Origin: Methanoregula sp. | Lineage (GTDB): Archaea > Halobacteriota > Methanomicrobia > Methanomicrobiales > Methanospirillaceae | Length of the DNA stretch: 64,000 bases | NCBI RefSeq assembly: GCF_028712425.1 | Contig: NZ_JAQTQD010000002.1 | Location: 62,001-126,000, forward strand | Reading direction: 5' to 3' | Shown: positions 52,716 through 63,441 of the stretch, in pieces | Numbering within the stretch: the stretch's first letter is position 1 | Layout: each line of letters opens with the position of its first letter | Position numbers and translations under genes: made by a program | Notes under the pieces: model-generated | What the model was told of the DNA's origin: nothing | The model's database searches: none | What the model saw: only the letters and a program-made list of their open reading frames with translations

Positions 52716-55700
52716 CTTCGAGCGAAACATCCACGAGAACAAGGATTGAAACGAAAATATTCCTTTCTAATAGACGGCGTAACAACAACTTCGAGCGAAA
52801 CATCCACGAGAACAAGGATTGAAACTCGTGATCTCCCTGGTTATCGGGTTTCTGGCCGGTCTTCGAGCGAAACATCCACGAGAACAAGGATTGAAACTTA
52901 TGGCGGTGTTCTGATGGCGGGATCTGCCGTTTCTTCGAGCGAAACATCCACGAGAACAAGGATTGAAACTCGATCACGACCTGACTGATTACCAGTTCTT
53001 CATTGACTTCGAGCGAAACATCCACGAGAACAAGGATTGAAACCATCCAGCCGGGCGGAATTAACATAATCAGTTTAAGCTTCGAGCGAAACATCCACGA
53101 GAACAAGGATTGAAACCCTGGCGCAATCGGTTCTTCCGATCGAGCCTAAGCTTCGAGCGAAACATCCACGAGAACAAGGATTGAAACCCCACCACATCGA
53201 GCACCGGTAATCGCGGCTCTTTCTTCGAGCGAAACATCCACGAGAACAAGGATTGAAACCCCATAGAACAGCCTGATACAATATTAGCGCTGTCTCTTCG
53301 AGCGAAACATCCACGAGAACAAGGATTGAAACCCGAGAACGGGCGCGGGTATGATCTCGTAAGTGATGCTTCGAGCGAAACATCCACGAGAACAAGGATT
53401 GAAACCAATTATGCATCAACCACCGTCTATAATCAAGCCACTTCGAGCGAAACATCCACGAGAACAAGGATTGAAACATTCCTTCGATAATTCACCGCTT
53501 ATCTTCCTTGTACTTCGAGCGAAACATCCACGAGAACAAGGATTGAAACATACGGCATCCGTTAAAGCCCTAATCGTGCAAGTATCTTCGAGCGAAACAT
53601 CCACGAGAACAAGGATTGAAACCCGTAATCTCATTGTTATAGCCTCGTATCGTCTATACTTCGAGCGAAACATCCACGAGAACAAGGATTGAAACCCAGA
53701 TAGCCGGTAAAATTCGGACGCGGGGTATGCACTTCGAGCGAAACATCCACGAGAACAAGGATTGAAACTAATATATGAAACGTCCGGCCAACCAGGGCCG
53801 CAACTTCGAGCGAAACATCCACGAGAACAAGGATTGAAACTCCGGATGCGTAATCGTAAGCAGCCTGGGCCTGTCTGCTTCGAGCGAAACATCCACGAGA
53901 ACAAGGATTGAAACCTGCGAATTTTGTCGGGACCGCGGATCCCGCCACCGCTTCGAGCGAAACATCCACGAGAACAAGGATTGAAACATATTCCAGATTT
54001 TCCCCTCGATCAGGTACAGGACCCTTCGAGCGAAACATCCACGAGAACAAGGATTGAAACCGGAGGTATTGGCCGTAGTGGCAGTCTTCATGATGCCTTC
54101 GAGCGAAACATCCACGAGAACAAGGATTGAAACCGGTACTGGTGGATATGCCCGGTTCGTTTATCGCTCCTTCGAGCGAAACATCCACGAGAACAAGGAT
54201 TGAAACCGGCTGGGTGTTCGACAAGAAGGCCATCTCGCCTGTCTTCGAGCGAAACATCCACGAGAACAAGGATTGAAACTGCACGAGGACGGGGCATACC
54301 TGTCTCTGGTCGTGGCTTCGAGCGAAACATCCACGAGAACAAGGATTGAAACCCGTAACCGCCCATAATCACGATACTGTCATCGGGAAGACTTCGAGCG
54401 AAACATCCACGAGAACAAGGATTGAAACCCATGATTCACCTCCTAATTTATCATTGTTCCAAATCTTCGAGCGAAACATCCACGAGAACAAGGATTGAAA
54501 CCAGTTGGTCCCTCCCCACAGTATAATTGTATCTGACTTCGAGCGAAACATCCACGAGAACAAGGATTGAAACAGCAGTCCGGGACTCTGACCACCCATA
54601 AGGACAATCTTCGAGCGAAACATCCACGAGAACAAGGATTGAAACACCGTCCATTTCGTGAGGTTCTCGGCGTGGATATCGTCTTCGAGCGAAACATCCA
54701 CGAGAACAAGGATTGAAACCCTGGTCAAAGGGGATATTGTCAAAGACCAGGGCCGCTTCGAGCGAAACATCCACGAGAACAAGGATTGAAACCCCTTTTA
54801 CACTTGTTCCTGGGTGCTGCCTTCATCTCCTTCGAGCGAAACATCCACGAGAACAAGGATTGAAACTCACCTATTCAATAAATATACTGCAAGCACTAAA
54901 CCTTCGAGCGAAACATCCACGAGAACAAGGATTGAAACTTTGTATTCACATAAACCGCGTAAATCAAAATGGACTTCGAGCGAAACATCCACGAGAACAA
55001 GGATTGAAACCAGAGCGTGGTCTCTTTTGTCAGGTTGATCGTCTTCTTCGAGCGAAACATCCACGAGAACAAGGATTGAAACCCTGGGTAAGCATGGAGC
55101 CCGTCATCGCACCCCGGCTTCGAGCGAAACATCCACGAGAACAAGGATTGAAACTTAGTCCTCCGCAGACCGTGCGTGGCATTGACACCAGCTTCGAGCG
55201 AAACATCCACGAGAACAAGGATTGAAACTATAGGTGTCCGTAGCGTTTCATTTTGGTCGGTTCTCTTCGAGCGAAACATCCACGAGAACAAGGATTGAAA
55301 CTATAGGTGTCCGTAGCGTTTCATTTTGGTCGGTTCTTCTTCGAGCGAAACATCCACGAGAACAAGGATTGAAACTTCATGGATCTCAATGAATCAATTC
55401 TATCAGTCAGCTTCGAGCGAAACATCCACGAGAACAAGGATTGAAACCTGAGGAGGTCGTTCTGATGGGCGAGGACCTCGTTTCTTCGAGCGAAACATCC
55501 ACGAGAACAAGGATTGAAACTCCGGTCGAGCCGGCGCTGTGCCATTGCGACATACTCTTCGAGCGAAACATCCACGAGAACAAGGATTGAAACAACGCAA
55601 CAACGTTGACCGCGTTGAGCATGCCACGCTTCGAGCGAAACATCCACGAGAACAAGGATTGAAACCCGGCTGCTTGACCGTTCCGGTCGCTTTCCGTGCC

Positions 55701-56173
55701 TTCGAGCGAAACATCCACGAGAACAAGGATTGAAACTCGCTCCAAGGCTCGAAGATGAGAAGGGGGGGAGCCTTCGAGCGAAACATCCACGAGAACAAGG
55801 ATTGAAACCTACATTTTTGCGGACCGCACTATCGAAGAGGCCACTTCGAGCGAAACATCCACGAGAACAAGGATTGAAACTTCAATTGAAGCTCGCAGGC
55901 TATGACGAACTTTTCAAAGACTTCGAGCGAAACATCCACGAGAACAAGGATTGAAACCTACATTTTTGCGGACCGCACTATCGAAGAGGCCACTTCGAGC
56001 GAAACATCCACGAGAACAAGGATTGAAACCCAGTGTCAGGCGCTTGACTTCTACAACCGGAAGGCTTCGAGCGAAACATTCACGAGAACAAGGATTGAAA
56101 TATGATGTACTGCGCGCCCTGGTAAGTGTAAGTAATCTTCGAGTGGCACATTCATCAAAACAAGGACAATTTT
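52716..56173 (+). CRISPR. Type I-B CRISPR array, 47 repeats plus one decayed repeat
   Basis: The 37-bp repeat begins CTTCGAGCGAAAC and ends AAGGATTGAAAC. Counted starts run from 52716 to 56065 for 47 repeats, with a decayed copy at 56137-56173, so there are 47 spacers, 34-40 bp long and mostly 35-36. Repeat 47 (56065-56101) has two changes, and the last copy has lost much of its identity. The orientation follows from the 3' ATTGAAAC handle, the cas genes upstream and decay downstream. Two spacers are present twice: 55229-55264 equals 55302-55338 except for one end base, and 55809-55843 equals 55958-55992. Confidence 0.99.
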
Positions 56174-56252
56174 ACATAATCTCCGCGAAAAAGATTCTTG
56201 CATTCCAAACAATCCCCCAATCCCTATATTCCCGGACAACAGATCTGTTCAC

Positions 56253-57593
56253 ATGGCAGTCCACCCCATCGAGGAGCGCTACGGCACACCGGAAATGCGT
56301 GCCGTCTGGAGTGAGAGGAACCGGTTTGCCTGCATCGTGGCGGCCGAGGTTGCGCTGGCAAAGGCCGAGGCGCACCACGGGATGATCCCGACAGCAGCGG
56401 CAGCCGAGATCGAGAGTAAAGCAAAGAACGCATCCCTCGAACGGGCAAAAGCGATCGAGCTCGAGATCAGCCACGATATGATGGCGATTGTCAAATCGAT
56501 CGCGGAAGTGACGGGCGAGTCCGGGCGATGGGTGCATTACGGCGCAACGAGCAACGATATCCTTGACACCGCGACCGGCCTCCAGCTCGGGCAGTCGCTC
56601 GATCTGATCGATACAAAACTCCGGAAACTCCTCGCGGTCCTCCTGAAGCGGGCGGAAGAGAACAAGACGCTGGTCTGTATTGGCCGGACCCACGGGCAGC
56701 ACGGGGTTCCCACGACCTACGGGCTTCGCTTCGCCATCTGGGCAAGCGAGGTCGGCCGGCACATCGAGCGGCTCGAACAGATGTGCCCCCGGGTCGTAGT
56801 TGGCCAGATGACCGGCGCGGTAGGGACCCAGGCAGCGCTCGGGCCAAAGGGGATGGATGTGCAGGCAACGATGATGGCAAACCTGGGGATGGGATCGGTG
56901 GATGTCTCCAACCAGGTGATTGCCCGCGACCGGTACGCGGAGTACTTCATGTTCTGCGCGAACGTTGCAACAACCCTCGATAAGATCGGTGTCGAGATCC
57001 GCTCGCTCCAGCGGACCGAGATCGGTGAAGTCGAGGAAGCGTTCGGCAAGAACCAGGTCGGCTCCTCCACGATGCCCCACAAGCGCAACCCGATAAAAAG
57101 CGAGCAGGTCTGCGGACTTGCCCGGATCATCCGCTCTGCTGTTGAACCGGCACTCCAGAACAACACGCTCTGGGACGAGCGGGATTTGACGAACTCCTCG
57201 TGCGAGCGGGTGCTTTTCCCGGAGGCCTCTATCCTCACCGACCACTGCCTCCGGCTCATGGCCGGGATCATCGTGGGGCTTGTCATCCGGAAGGATGCTA
57301 TCCGCCGGAACCTGGAGTTCCTCCACGGGATCAACATGGCTGAATCGGTGATGATCGAACTGACAAAGAAGGGCATGAGTCGGCAGGACTCCCACGAGAA
57401 GATTAGGGTCGCAAGTATGCAGGCCCTTTCTGAAGGAAAACCGCTTGTCGATATCCTTGCACAGGATCCTGACGTTGTCCGCTTCTGTTCAAGGGATGAG
57501 ATTGCAGCCCTGCTTTCTCCCGATGCCTACATAGGGACAGCCGTGAAGCAGGTAGAGCGGGTGATACAGAAACTCTCTCCGCTCGCGGCCTGA
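56253..57593 (+). CDS. purB: Adenylosuccinate lyase
   Basis: 446 residues, full length. VHYGATSNDILDTAT and GRTHGQHGVPTTYGLRFAIW hold active-site histidines, and GSSTMPHKRNPIKSE is the fumarase-superfamily signature with the mobile serine loop. It cleaves SAICAR and adenylosuccinate in purine synthesis. The ATG at 56253 follows a TATA-like CTATATTC by about 25 bases. It lies 80 bases after the end of the CRISPR array. Confidence 0.96.
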   Translation: MAVHPIEERYGTPEMRAVWSERNRFACIVAAEVALAKAEAHHGMIPTAAAAEIESKAKNASLERAKAIELEISHDMMAIVKSIAEVTGESGRWVHYGATSNDILDTATGLQLGQSLDLIDTKLRKLLAVLLKRAEENKTLVCIGRTHGQHGVPTTYGLRFAIWASEVGRHIERLEQMCPRVVVGQMTGAVGTQAALGPKGMDVQATMMANLGMGSVDVSNQVIARDRYAEYFMFCANVATTLDKIGVEIRSLQRTEIGEVEEAFGKNQVGSSTMPHKRNPIKSEQVCGLARIIRSAVEPALQNNTLWDERDLTNSSCERVLFPEASILTDHCLRLMAGIIVGLVIRKDAIRRNLEFLHGINMAESVMIELTKKGMSRQDSHEKIRVASMQALSEGKPLVDILAQDPDVVRFCSRDEIAALLSPDAYIGTAVKQVERVIQKLSPLAA

Positions 57594-57678
57594 TTCATGG
57601 ATCCTGTCCTGTATATGAAAGGCTTCGAGTGCATCCCGTTTCGTGAAAAGCGGCAGGTACCGGGCGTCACCCGGATAG

Positions 57679-57690
57679 AATATTTATAAC
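57679..57690 (+). promoter_or_regulatory. TATA box of the kinase-response regulator pair
   Basis: AATATTTATAAC lies 27-38 bases before the ATG at 57717, the typical archaeal promoter distance for a message with a very short leader. Confidence 0.6.
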
Positions 57691-57716
57691 CATTCCCGGA
57701 TAATACGACAATACCC

Positions 57717-59516
57717 ATGGATCGGTCTCTATCTGTAGCGGGGCATACCATTTCGCACACAGAGATCGTGCGGCTTTTTGTCATCGCCTCGCTCACCCTC
57801 TCGTGCATCTTCATCACGTCCATCTCGCTTACAAGGCATGTTGAGACGATCTACTCCCAGCTCTTCTACTTCCCGATCCTCTATGCCACGTACTTTTACC
57901 CCAGGCGCGGCCTCTTCCTTGCCGGGTTCTGTGCCGTTGTGTACGAAGTGCTGGCATACATATACGTATTCCCCGACACCGCCGGCCTGATCTATACGAC
58001 CGGCCAGGCGATCCTCTTTATCTGTATCGCCGCGGTCGTCGCATATTTCACCGAGAAGGTCAACACGAGCGAGACCCGGTACCGTGGTATCTTCGATACC
58101 TCGCTCCTTGGTATCGTCCTCTTCGACAAGAACACGTTTGCGATAAAGATAGCGAACTCCCATTTCTCGGCTATGACCGGCTATGGGACCGGGAATCTGC
58201 CCGGGATGAATTTTTCGCAGTTCTTCGATACAAGGGAAGAGCAGCGCCGGTTCTTCGAGTATCTCGGGTCGAGCGAGGACGTCATCAATTTCGAGACCCG
58301 GTTCCTGAAAGAAAGCGGCGAACCGTTCTGGGTGAACCTCTCGTGGAGCCGGATTGATGCCAACCTGGTCTCCTGCTCGGTCATCGACATCAACCAGCGG
58401 AAACTCGCCGAGCAGGCTGCCGAAGAGAATTCACAACGGTACCAGCAGGTTACCGACCACGCCCCAACGAGCATTGTTGTTATCAAAGACGGGAAGATCA
58501 TCTATACGAATCCGACGTTCCGGGCCTTCACCGGATATGATCCAGACGAGCTCATGGGAAAGGACTTCCGAAACCTTGTCCATCCGGATGACCGCGATGG
58601 TTTTCCGGCCCTGCCGGATACACCGGATTCCGGCGCTCCCCTCCCCGGACTGATGGAAGTGCAGTTCCGGACAAAGACCGGCGAGACAAAACTGGGCACC
58701 CTCTTCTTTACGTGGATCCACCAGAAGGGCAGCCCGGCAGTCCTGATCAACCTTGTTGACATCACCGAATATGAGCGGCTGAAGGAGTCGGTCCAGCATG
58801 AGAGTATACGTCGCCGGGGCATCATCAACACGGCAGTCCACGAGCTCCACTCCCCCCTCCAGCCCATCACGGGATACCTTGCCATGCTGACCGGGAACCC
58901 GGAGAAGTATGGCGTTACGGACGAGACAAAAGCCATTCTCGACCGGGTTGCAAAGAGTATTGACCACGAGCGCCAGGTCATCGACCAGATGCTGGAGCTC
59001 TCCGTGCTGGAAGCGGAGAAGATCCCGATCGACTATGCTGCCTTTGGTGTGCCAGGACTGCTCCACAGCATTATTGACAGTGGACGCTATAGCGCTCATG
59101 CTGAGATTGCAATCGATGTTCCGGATGATCTCATCTTCGATGCAGACCAGGCAAAGATCGCGACGGTTATCAACTCCATGCTCTCCAATGCGGTGAATTA
59201 TTCCAATCCCCCGCGGAGGATCCGCATCGTGTATGTTTCTACGCCACAGGACACGATGCACCGTCTCGCCATACGGGACAATGGGATAGGGATCACCAAC
59301 ACCCAGCTTGACGAGATCTTCAAGACTCAAAACGCCCAGGACCTTACAACAAATGGGAAAAAAGCCGGACGCATTGGTCTCTCGCTCTCGATTGCAAAGC
59401 GTTACATCCAGCTGCATGGCGGGTTCATCAGCGTGGATTCCGTGGTGAATGTCGGGAGCACGTTCACGATCCATATCCCGAAACAGCGCCCGGCAGAGGT
59501 GTCCCGTGACACATAA
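57717..59516 (+). CDS. Membrane PAS-PAS histidine kinase (HisKA type)
   Basis: 599 residues. About four membrane helices fill residues 20-118. Two PAS domains follow (about 120-235 and 240-360). The HisKA helix has the acceptor histidine in INTAVHELHSPLQPITGYLAML, which is the classical form and differs from the RHDIxNQ kinases elsewhere in the window. The HATPase domain has NSMLSNAVNYSNP, RDNGIGI and RIGLSLSIAKRYIQLHGG. The last 11 bases overlap the response regulator gene, its likely partner. Confidence 0.92.
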   Translation: MDRSLSVAGHTISHTEIVRLFVIASLTLSCIFITSISLTRHVETIYSQLFYFPILYATYFYPRRGLFLAGFCAVVYEVLAYIYVFPDTAGLIYTTGQAILFICIAAVVAYFTEKVNTSETRYRGIFDTSLLGIVLFDKNTFAIKIANSHFSAMTGYGTGNLPGMNFSQFFDTREEQRRFFEYLGSSEDVINFETRFLKESGEPFWVNLSWSRIDANLVSCSVIDINQRKLAEQAAEENSQRYQQVTDHAPTSIVVIKDGKIIYTNPTFRAFTGYDPDELMGKDFRNLVHPDDRDGFPALPDTPDSGAPLPGLMEVQFRTKTGETKLGTLFFTWIHQKGSPAVLINLVDITEYERLKESVQHESIRRRGIINTAVHELHSPLQPITGYLAMLTGNPEKYGVTDETKAILDRVAKSIDHERQVIDQMLELSVLEAEKIPIDYAAFGVPGLLHSIIDSGRYSAHAEIAIDVPDDLIFDADQAKIATVINSMLSNAVNYSNPPRRIRIVYVSTPQDTMHRLAIRDNGIGITNTQLDEIFKTQNAQDLTTNGKKAGRIGLSLSIAKRYIQLHGGFISVDSVVNVGSTFTIHIPKQRPAEVSRDT

Positions 59517-59877
59517 GGTCATGCTCGTGGAGGACGACCGGCCCATCCTCGAAATGATGGACCTCCTGATCCGGAGACTCAGTTATGAACCGGTCCTGAT
59601 GCCCGACGGGAATGCAGCCCTTGAGGTGATCCGGCGCGACCCGCCGGCGCTCATCCTCCTTGATATCATGATGGTGCCGATCGACGGCTGGACGTTTTTG
59701 AAACGCCTGCGGGAGCTTCCGGGGATGCAGGATCTTCCTGTCATTCTTTTTACAGCAGCCCCCGAGGTGGGTGAGCGGATGATGCAGATCCGCGATCCTC
59801 ATGTCAGTGTCCTCCACAAACCGGTCTCGCTGGATGTGCTGAAGGAAACGATCGTGAAGTATTTACCGGCTGGTTGA
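59506..59877 (+). CDS. Single-domain response regulator, partner of the preceding kinase
   Basis: 123 residues with a GTG start at 59506 that overlaps the kinase by 11 bases. VMLVEDDRPILEMM gives the acidic pocket, the acceptor aspartate is in LILLDIMMVPIDGW, the switch threonine in VILFTAAPEV and the lysine in VLHKPVSLD. No output domain, so it must act by protein contact. T-runs follow at 59891-59897. Confidence 0.9.
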   Translation: MTHKVMLVEDDRPILEMMDLLIRRLSYEPVLMPDGNAALEVIRRDPPALILLDIMMVPIDGWTFLKRLRELPGMQDLPVILFTAAPEVGERMMQIRDPHVSVLHKPVSLDVLKETIVKYLPAG

Positions 59878-60325
59878 ACCGGTTTCAGTCTTTTTTTCAA
59901 GTACTGCGGATTATTCTCCATATTGTTTCCACATTCTTGCCCGAACACGATGATAAATAATATATAATCGTTCCGGCCGAAGTATTGGCCATCGAGGATA
60001 ATCTCCTCTCTTATCACCGTTGTAACGCTGGTTGTTAAGAGACTGAATGATGTTACAGGAGATAATAGACTATTTATAGTAAATATGTCTTATGGGTAAA
60101 AAATACGATACTATATAAATTTTTTTCTCTCCCCATATGGTGGAACTAATAAAATATACTAAATTCTTGCCTATTCGCGGCAATGGGGATAAAATCAATG
60201 GATTTATCGTCCCCGGAATCATATACCCCACTATCCAAAACTATTGTATTGCAACGAACTTACAGGATCCGCATTCCGGAATCATCACGCAGGTTTTTAC
60301 CGTTCTCAAAGGACTGGAGGAAATT
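59878..60325. other. Intergenic region and possible long leader of the next response regulator
   Basis: About 450 AT-rich bases. An oligo-T (59891-59897) ends the previous unit. Two TATA-like boxes (TATTTATAG at 60071-60079 and CTATATAAAT at 60111-60120) precede the next gene. Inverted copies of ATCTCCT/AGGAGAT lie near 60005 and 60057. The frame is open from an ATG at 60137, but its first 63 codons do not resemble a receiver domain. Confidence 0.45.
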
Positions 60326-60715
60326 GTGGGCAAGCCGAGAATTCTTGTGGTTGAAGATGAGGCGATCATCAGCAGGGATATTGTGATGATCCTCGAGTCA
60401 ATGCAGTACCACCCTGTCTGTGCCGTAAGGACAGCAGATGACGCCATCACCAAAGCACGTGAACATGCACCGGATCTTATTTTAATGGATATCCATATCC
60501 GCGGGACTATGGACGGGGTCGGTGCTGCAAGGATAATCCGGGATGAGTTGCATATTCCGGTAATTTTTGTGACATCCTTTGGTGATGAGGCAACGATTAC
60601 CCGGGCAAAAGAGATCAATCCACATGGATACGTCCTCAAACCCTTTTCTGACTGTGAGCTGAAGTCAGCCCTTGATAGTGCCCTTTCCCAAAAGATGGAT
60701 GAAAATTCTGCGTAG
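60326..60715 (+). CDS. Response regulator receiver protein
   Basis: 129 residues. ILVVEDEAIISRDIV, the acceptor aspartate in LILMDIHIRGTMDGVGAA, the threonine in IFVTSFGD and the lysine in YVLKPFSDCEL show an intact receiver of the same type as the receiver of the REC-PAS-kinase at 10196-11617. The GTG at 60326 has a GGAGG five bases upstream and opens the fold exactly, so I prefer it over the ATG at 60137. No output domain. Confidence 0.85.
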   Translation: MGKPRILVVEDEAIISRDIVMILESMQYHPVCAVRTADDAITKAREHAPDLILMDIHIRGTMDGVGAARIIRDELHIPVIFVTSFGDEATITRAKEINPHGYVLKPFSDCELKSALDSALSQKMDENSA

Positions 60716-61026
60716 CATCACGGAGACAGGGAGGATCTTACGAAAAAGGAATGCCAGGGTCCGGATGCCACTGGTGAATAAACCGGTCATTTGGGTCCCC
60801 TCTATTGATCATGGTACGGGTATCCGGGATATCAATTTCCTGCGAACTTCCGGTTTATAACAATGCCCTGAAAGACTGTCTGTTTCTTTTCTCCGATAAC
60901 TCTCCCTGTCCGCCCCATCCCCTTGCGATGACAGGCTGGATGACTTCGTGGAGAAATCAGGTTTTGGCTCTTGTGGTGCAAGAAGCGATTCAGATGAATG
61001 ACATAGATTCGACAATAATAAAGGGC
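60716..61026. other. Intergenic region between convergent genes, nothing recognised
   Basis: About 310 bases between the response regulator and thrS, which face each other. No supported gene, repeat or RNA was seen. The right edge is the thrS terminator. Confidence 0.5.
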
Positions 61027-61041
61027 TAAAACAGAAAAAAA
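61027..61041 (-). terminator. T-rich terminator after thrS
   Basis: On the minus strand TTTTTTTCTGTTTTA follows the thrS stop directly, an oligo-T signal typical of archaeal termination. Confidence 0.55.
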
Positions 61042-62874
61042 TCAGATATATCTCGCCTTGAGCGAGAGTTTCTTCGGGGTATACAGCGGCCGGAACGGCT
61101 TCTCCTCGACTTCCTTCTTCACCGCAGCGATGAGAGCATCGGCAGTGAGCTGCTCCTTGTGAGGCTTGTTCGGCTGCGACTTCTTCCGGATCGTTACCGT
61201 TAGTTTCTTCGATGCGACTTCCTCGTCACCGACAACAATTACGTAGGGCACCCAGTCCATACCGGCTTCCCGGACTTTCTTGCCCATGGTCTCGTTCCGG
61301 TCGTCCATGTCGCACCGGATCTGCGCCGCGTTGATGGCGGTCATCAGTTCTTCTGCATAGCCAAGGTGCTTCTCGGTCACCGGCACGACCCGGACCTGCA
61401 CGGGCGAGAGCCAGGTGGGGAGCGCCGGTACAGCCTGGGTGGAGGTGTTTTCAAGGATTGCGCATATCACGCGCTCGACACTCCCCGTGGGAGAACAGTG
61501 GAGGATCGGCGGGTGGACGGGCGTCCCGTCTTCCTTGTGGTACTTGATGTTGAACCGGGTCGAGCTCTCGACATCGATCTGGACGGTCGGGTTCTCGATG
61601 GGGCGGAGCTGGCCGTCGATTGCGGCAAGGTCGATCTTTGCTATCCAGTAGTGGACGCGGTCGGAGAGGATCTCGATGAGCATTGGGCAGTCCGATTCCT
61701 TCACGATTTTCTTGACCCATGCCTCGTGCTCGGCATAGAATCCCTTCGTGCACCGGAATGCGGCAACGAGTTTTGTCTCGAAGTCCTTTCCGGTCTGCCA
61801 TCCCATTGCGAGCTGCTCCTCAAAGCACTTCAGGGCCTGGGGCATGTCAAGGCAGAGCGAGTGCATGTCGGGCATGGTGAAGGAGCGGAGGCGCTTTAAC
61901 CCGATGACCTCACCTTTCTGTTCGTGGCGGAACGAGTAGGTGGAGAGCTCGTACATCTTCATCGGGAGGTGGTTGGGGGAGATGTGCATGTCCCGCATGA
62001 TCGAGAACATGCCGAAGCAGGCCGCGAACCGGAGCATCATGTTCCGGTTGTTGGACTTGAACCGGTACTGCCGCTCGCCGAACTTGTCCGCATGCTCGAA
62101 GATCGCCTTGTCGCCGAGGTCGTACATGACAGGGGTCTCGACCGGTGTCCCGCCATATTCGAGCACCATCCGGAGCACGTAATCGGCAAGAAGGTCGCGG
62201 ATGAGTTTGCCCTTCGGCATCCAGCGGAGGCATCCGACGTCGGATGCGGGCTCGTAGTCCACGAGTTCTTTTCCGCGCATCAGGTCGACATGTGCCGGGT
62301 CTCCGCCGACCGGGGTCGCGATACCAAGTTCCTTCTTTACCATGCAGCCGAACGGGGAGTCATCGAGATATTCTTTAGTGTCGTGCTGTTTTCCGTCAGG
62401 AGTCAGGACGAACCATTCGTGTGTGACCTCTTTCTTCGCCGGTTTTGCCGTTGTCTCACCGGGGATGATAGTCTTGGAGAGTTCCGAGAGCGGGTGGCCC
62501 TTGCAGGAGAGCTTGAAGGACTTGTACCAGCCGAACGGGGCACGTTTGACGGTGAATCCTTCTTTCTCAAGGCCGGCCTTGAGTGCGTTGAGCACCGAGA
62601 CTGCCGTCTCGGGAGTGGCAAGGTCGTTTGAGAGGTGGGCGTACGGGTAGACAACGATCTTATCTACAGTGACCTGTCCTGCGGTCTTCTTCACTTCCTC
62701 GATACCCTGGAGTACCACGCCATCGAGATCCTCTTCATCGATCGATTCAACAGCGCAAAAAACAGTAAGTGCCTCGGTCTCCTTGTCTGAAAGGACAGAG
62801 GCCTCCTCTGCCATCTTTGTCTTCTTTTTGGCTTCGTATTCTATGTAATCTGAATGAATGAGAAGAAGTCGCAT
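61042..62874 (-). CDS. thrS: Threonyl-tRNA synthetase, archaeal type
   Basis: 610 residues. The N-terminal 145 residues form the archaeal editing domain related to D-aminoacyl-tRNA deacylase ([29 protein letters not shown]), which removes serine from tRNA-Thr. The class II core has motif 2 [25 protein letters not shown] and motif 3 [18 protein letters not shown]. The C-terminal anticodon-binding domain includes [18 protein letters not shown]. Expected length and all domains are present. Confidence 0.96.
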   Translation of the reverse strand: MRLLLIHSDYIEYEAKKKTKMAEEASVLSDKETEALTVFCAVESIDEEDLDGVVLQGIEEVKKTAGQVTVDKIVVYPYAHLSNDLATPETAVSVLNALKAGLEKEGFTVKRAPFGWYKSFKLSCKGHPLSELSKTIIPGETTAKPAKKEVTHEWFVLTPDGKQHDTKEYLDDSPFGCMVKKELGIATPVGGDPAHVDLMRGKELVDYEPASDVGCLRWMPKGKLIRDLLADYVLRMVLEYGGTPVETPVMYDLGDKAIFEHADKFGERQYRFKSNNRNMMLRFAACFGMFSIMRDMHISPNHLPMKMYELSTYSFRHEQKGEVIGLKRLRSFTMPDMHSLCLDMPQALKCFEEQLAMGWQTGKDFETKLVAAFRCTKGFYAEHEAWVKKIVKESDCPMLIEILSDRVHYWIAKIDLAAIDGQLRPIENPTVQIDVESSTRFNIKYHKEDGTPVHPPILHCSPTGSVERVICAILENTSTQAVPALPTWLSPVQVRVVPVTEKHLGYAEELMTAINAAQIRCDMDDRNETMGKKVREAGMDWVPYVIVVGDEEVASKKLTVTIRKKSQPNKPHKEQLTADALIAAVKKEVEEKPFRPLYTPKKLSLKARYI

Positions 62875-62923
62875 TGATTCATCTCCGATCCGGTAAGATC
62901 ATCCGTATACAATGGGTTTTCTT

Positions 62924-62935
62924 GGTATATTAAAG
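62924..62935 (-). promoter_or_regulatory. TATA box of thrS
   Basis: On the minus strand CTTTAATATACC lies about 50-61 bases before the ATG, giving a leader of roughly 25 bases. Confidence 0.55.
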
Positions 62936-62983
62936 GCGTAACACTGAACGCGGGAAGGTACGCGGACTCACGGGGATGCAAGT

Positions 62984-63205
62984 AGTACACCGCCCGACCC
63001 CCTATAGGCAGGAAACCTTGCCGAGGACGATTTTCCGGGGTGGATTTGCCGGAAGATTACCGGATTTTGGGTGGGGGGAGGGGGGGTCGGGCGGTGTACT
63101 TAAACCGGATTGGTATTTGTGATGATAGGTGTGGAGTCGGTGTTACGACTGACATTTTCAGACTATCCCGTAGATCGGATCAAAGAAGTACACCGTCCGA
63201 CCCCC
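62984..63205. repeat. Three copies of a 19-bp element upstream of thrS
   Basis: AGTACACCGCCCGACCCCC occurs at 62984-63002 (plus), as its exact inverse complement at 63082-63100, and again in plus orientation with one change at 63187-63205. The spacing is about 98 and 105 bases, so the copies form two alternating inverted pairs. No gene is supported at 62936-63441. Confidence 0.8.
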
Positions 63206-63441
63206 CCTCATCAGGGTTGATCCGTTCCAATAAAATGAGAATTACTGTTAATAGCATTCCAGAATAGCGCCATGTTCGGCCTTCTTCTCCACCAAAAACG
63301 CATGTACCAGACTGATCCGAGGATCCGGACAAACCGGGCACCGATCAGAGCGACAGGAAAAAAATGGGACAGAGGAATCCGTAGAACTGTGAGAGTTTTA
63401 CCTTTCTCTGGTCGGGGTATTTCACTTCCCCCGTACGAGAC

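Noticed and set aside
52671-56105. Many repetitive protein-like frames on both strands across the CRISPR array
   Set aside because: They are translations of the 37-bp repeat and its spacers; every frame shows the same motif at repeat spacing.
56172-57395. 407-codon frame antisense to purB
   Set aside because: It mirrors purB codons and has no recognisable domain.
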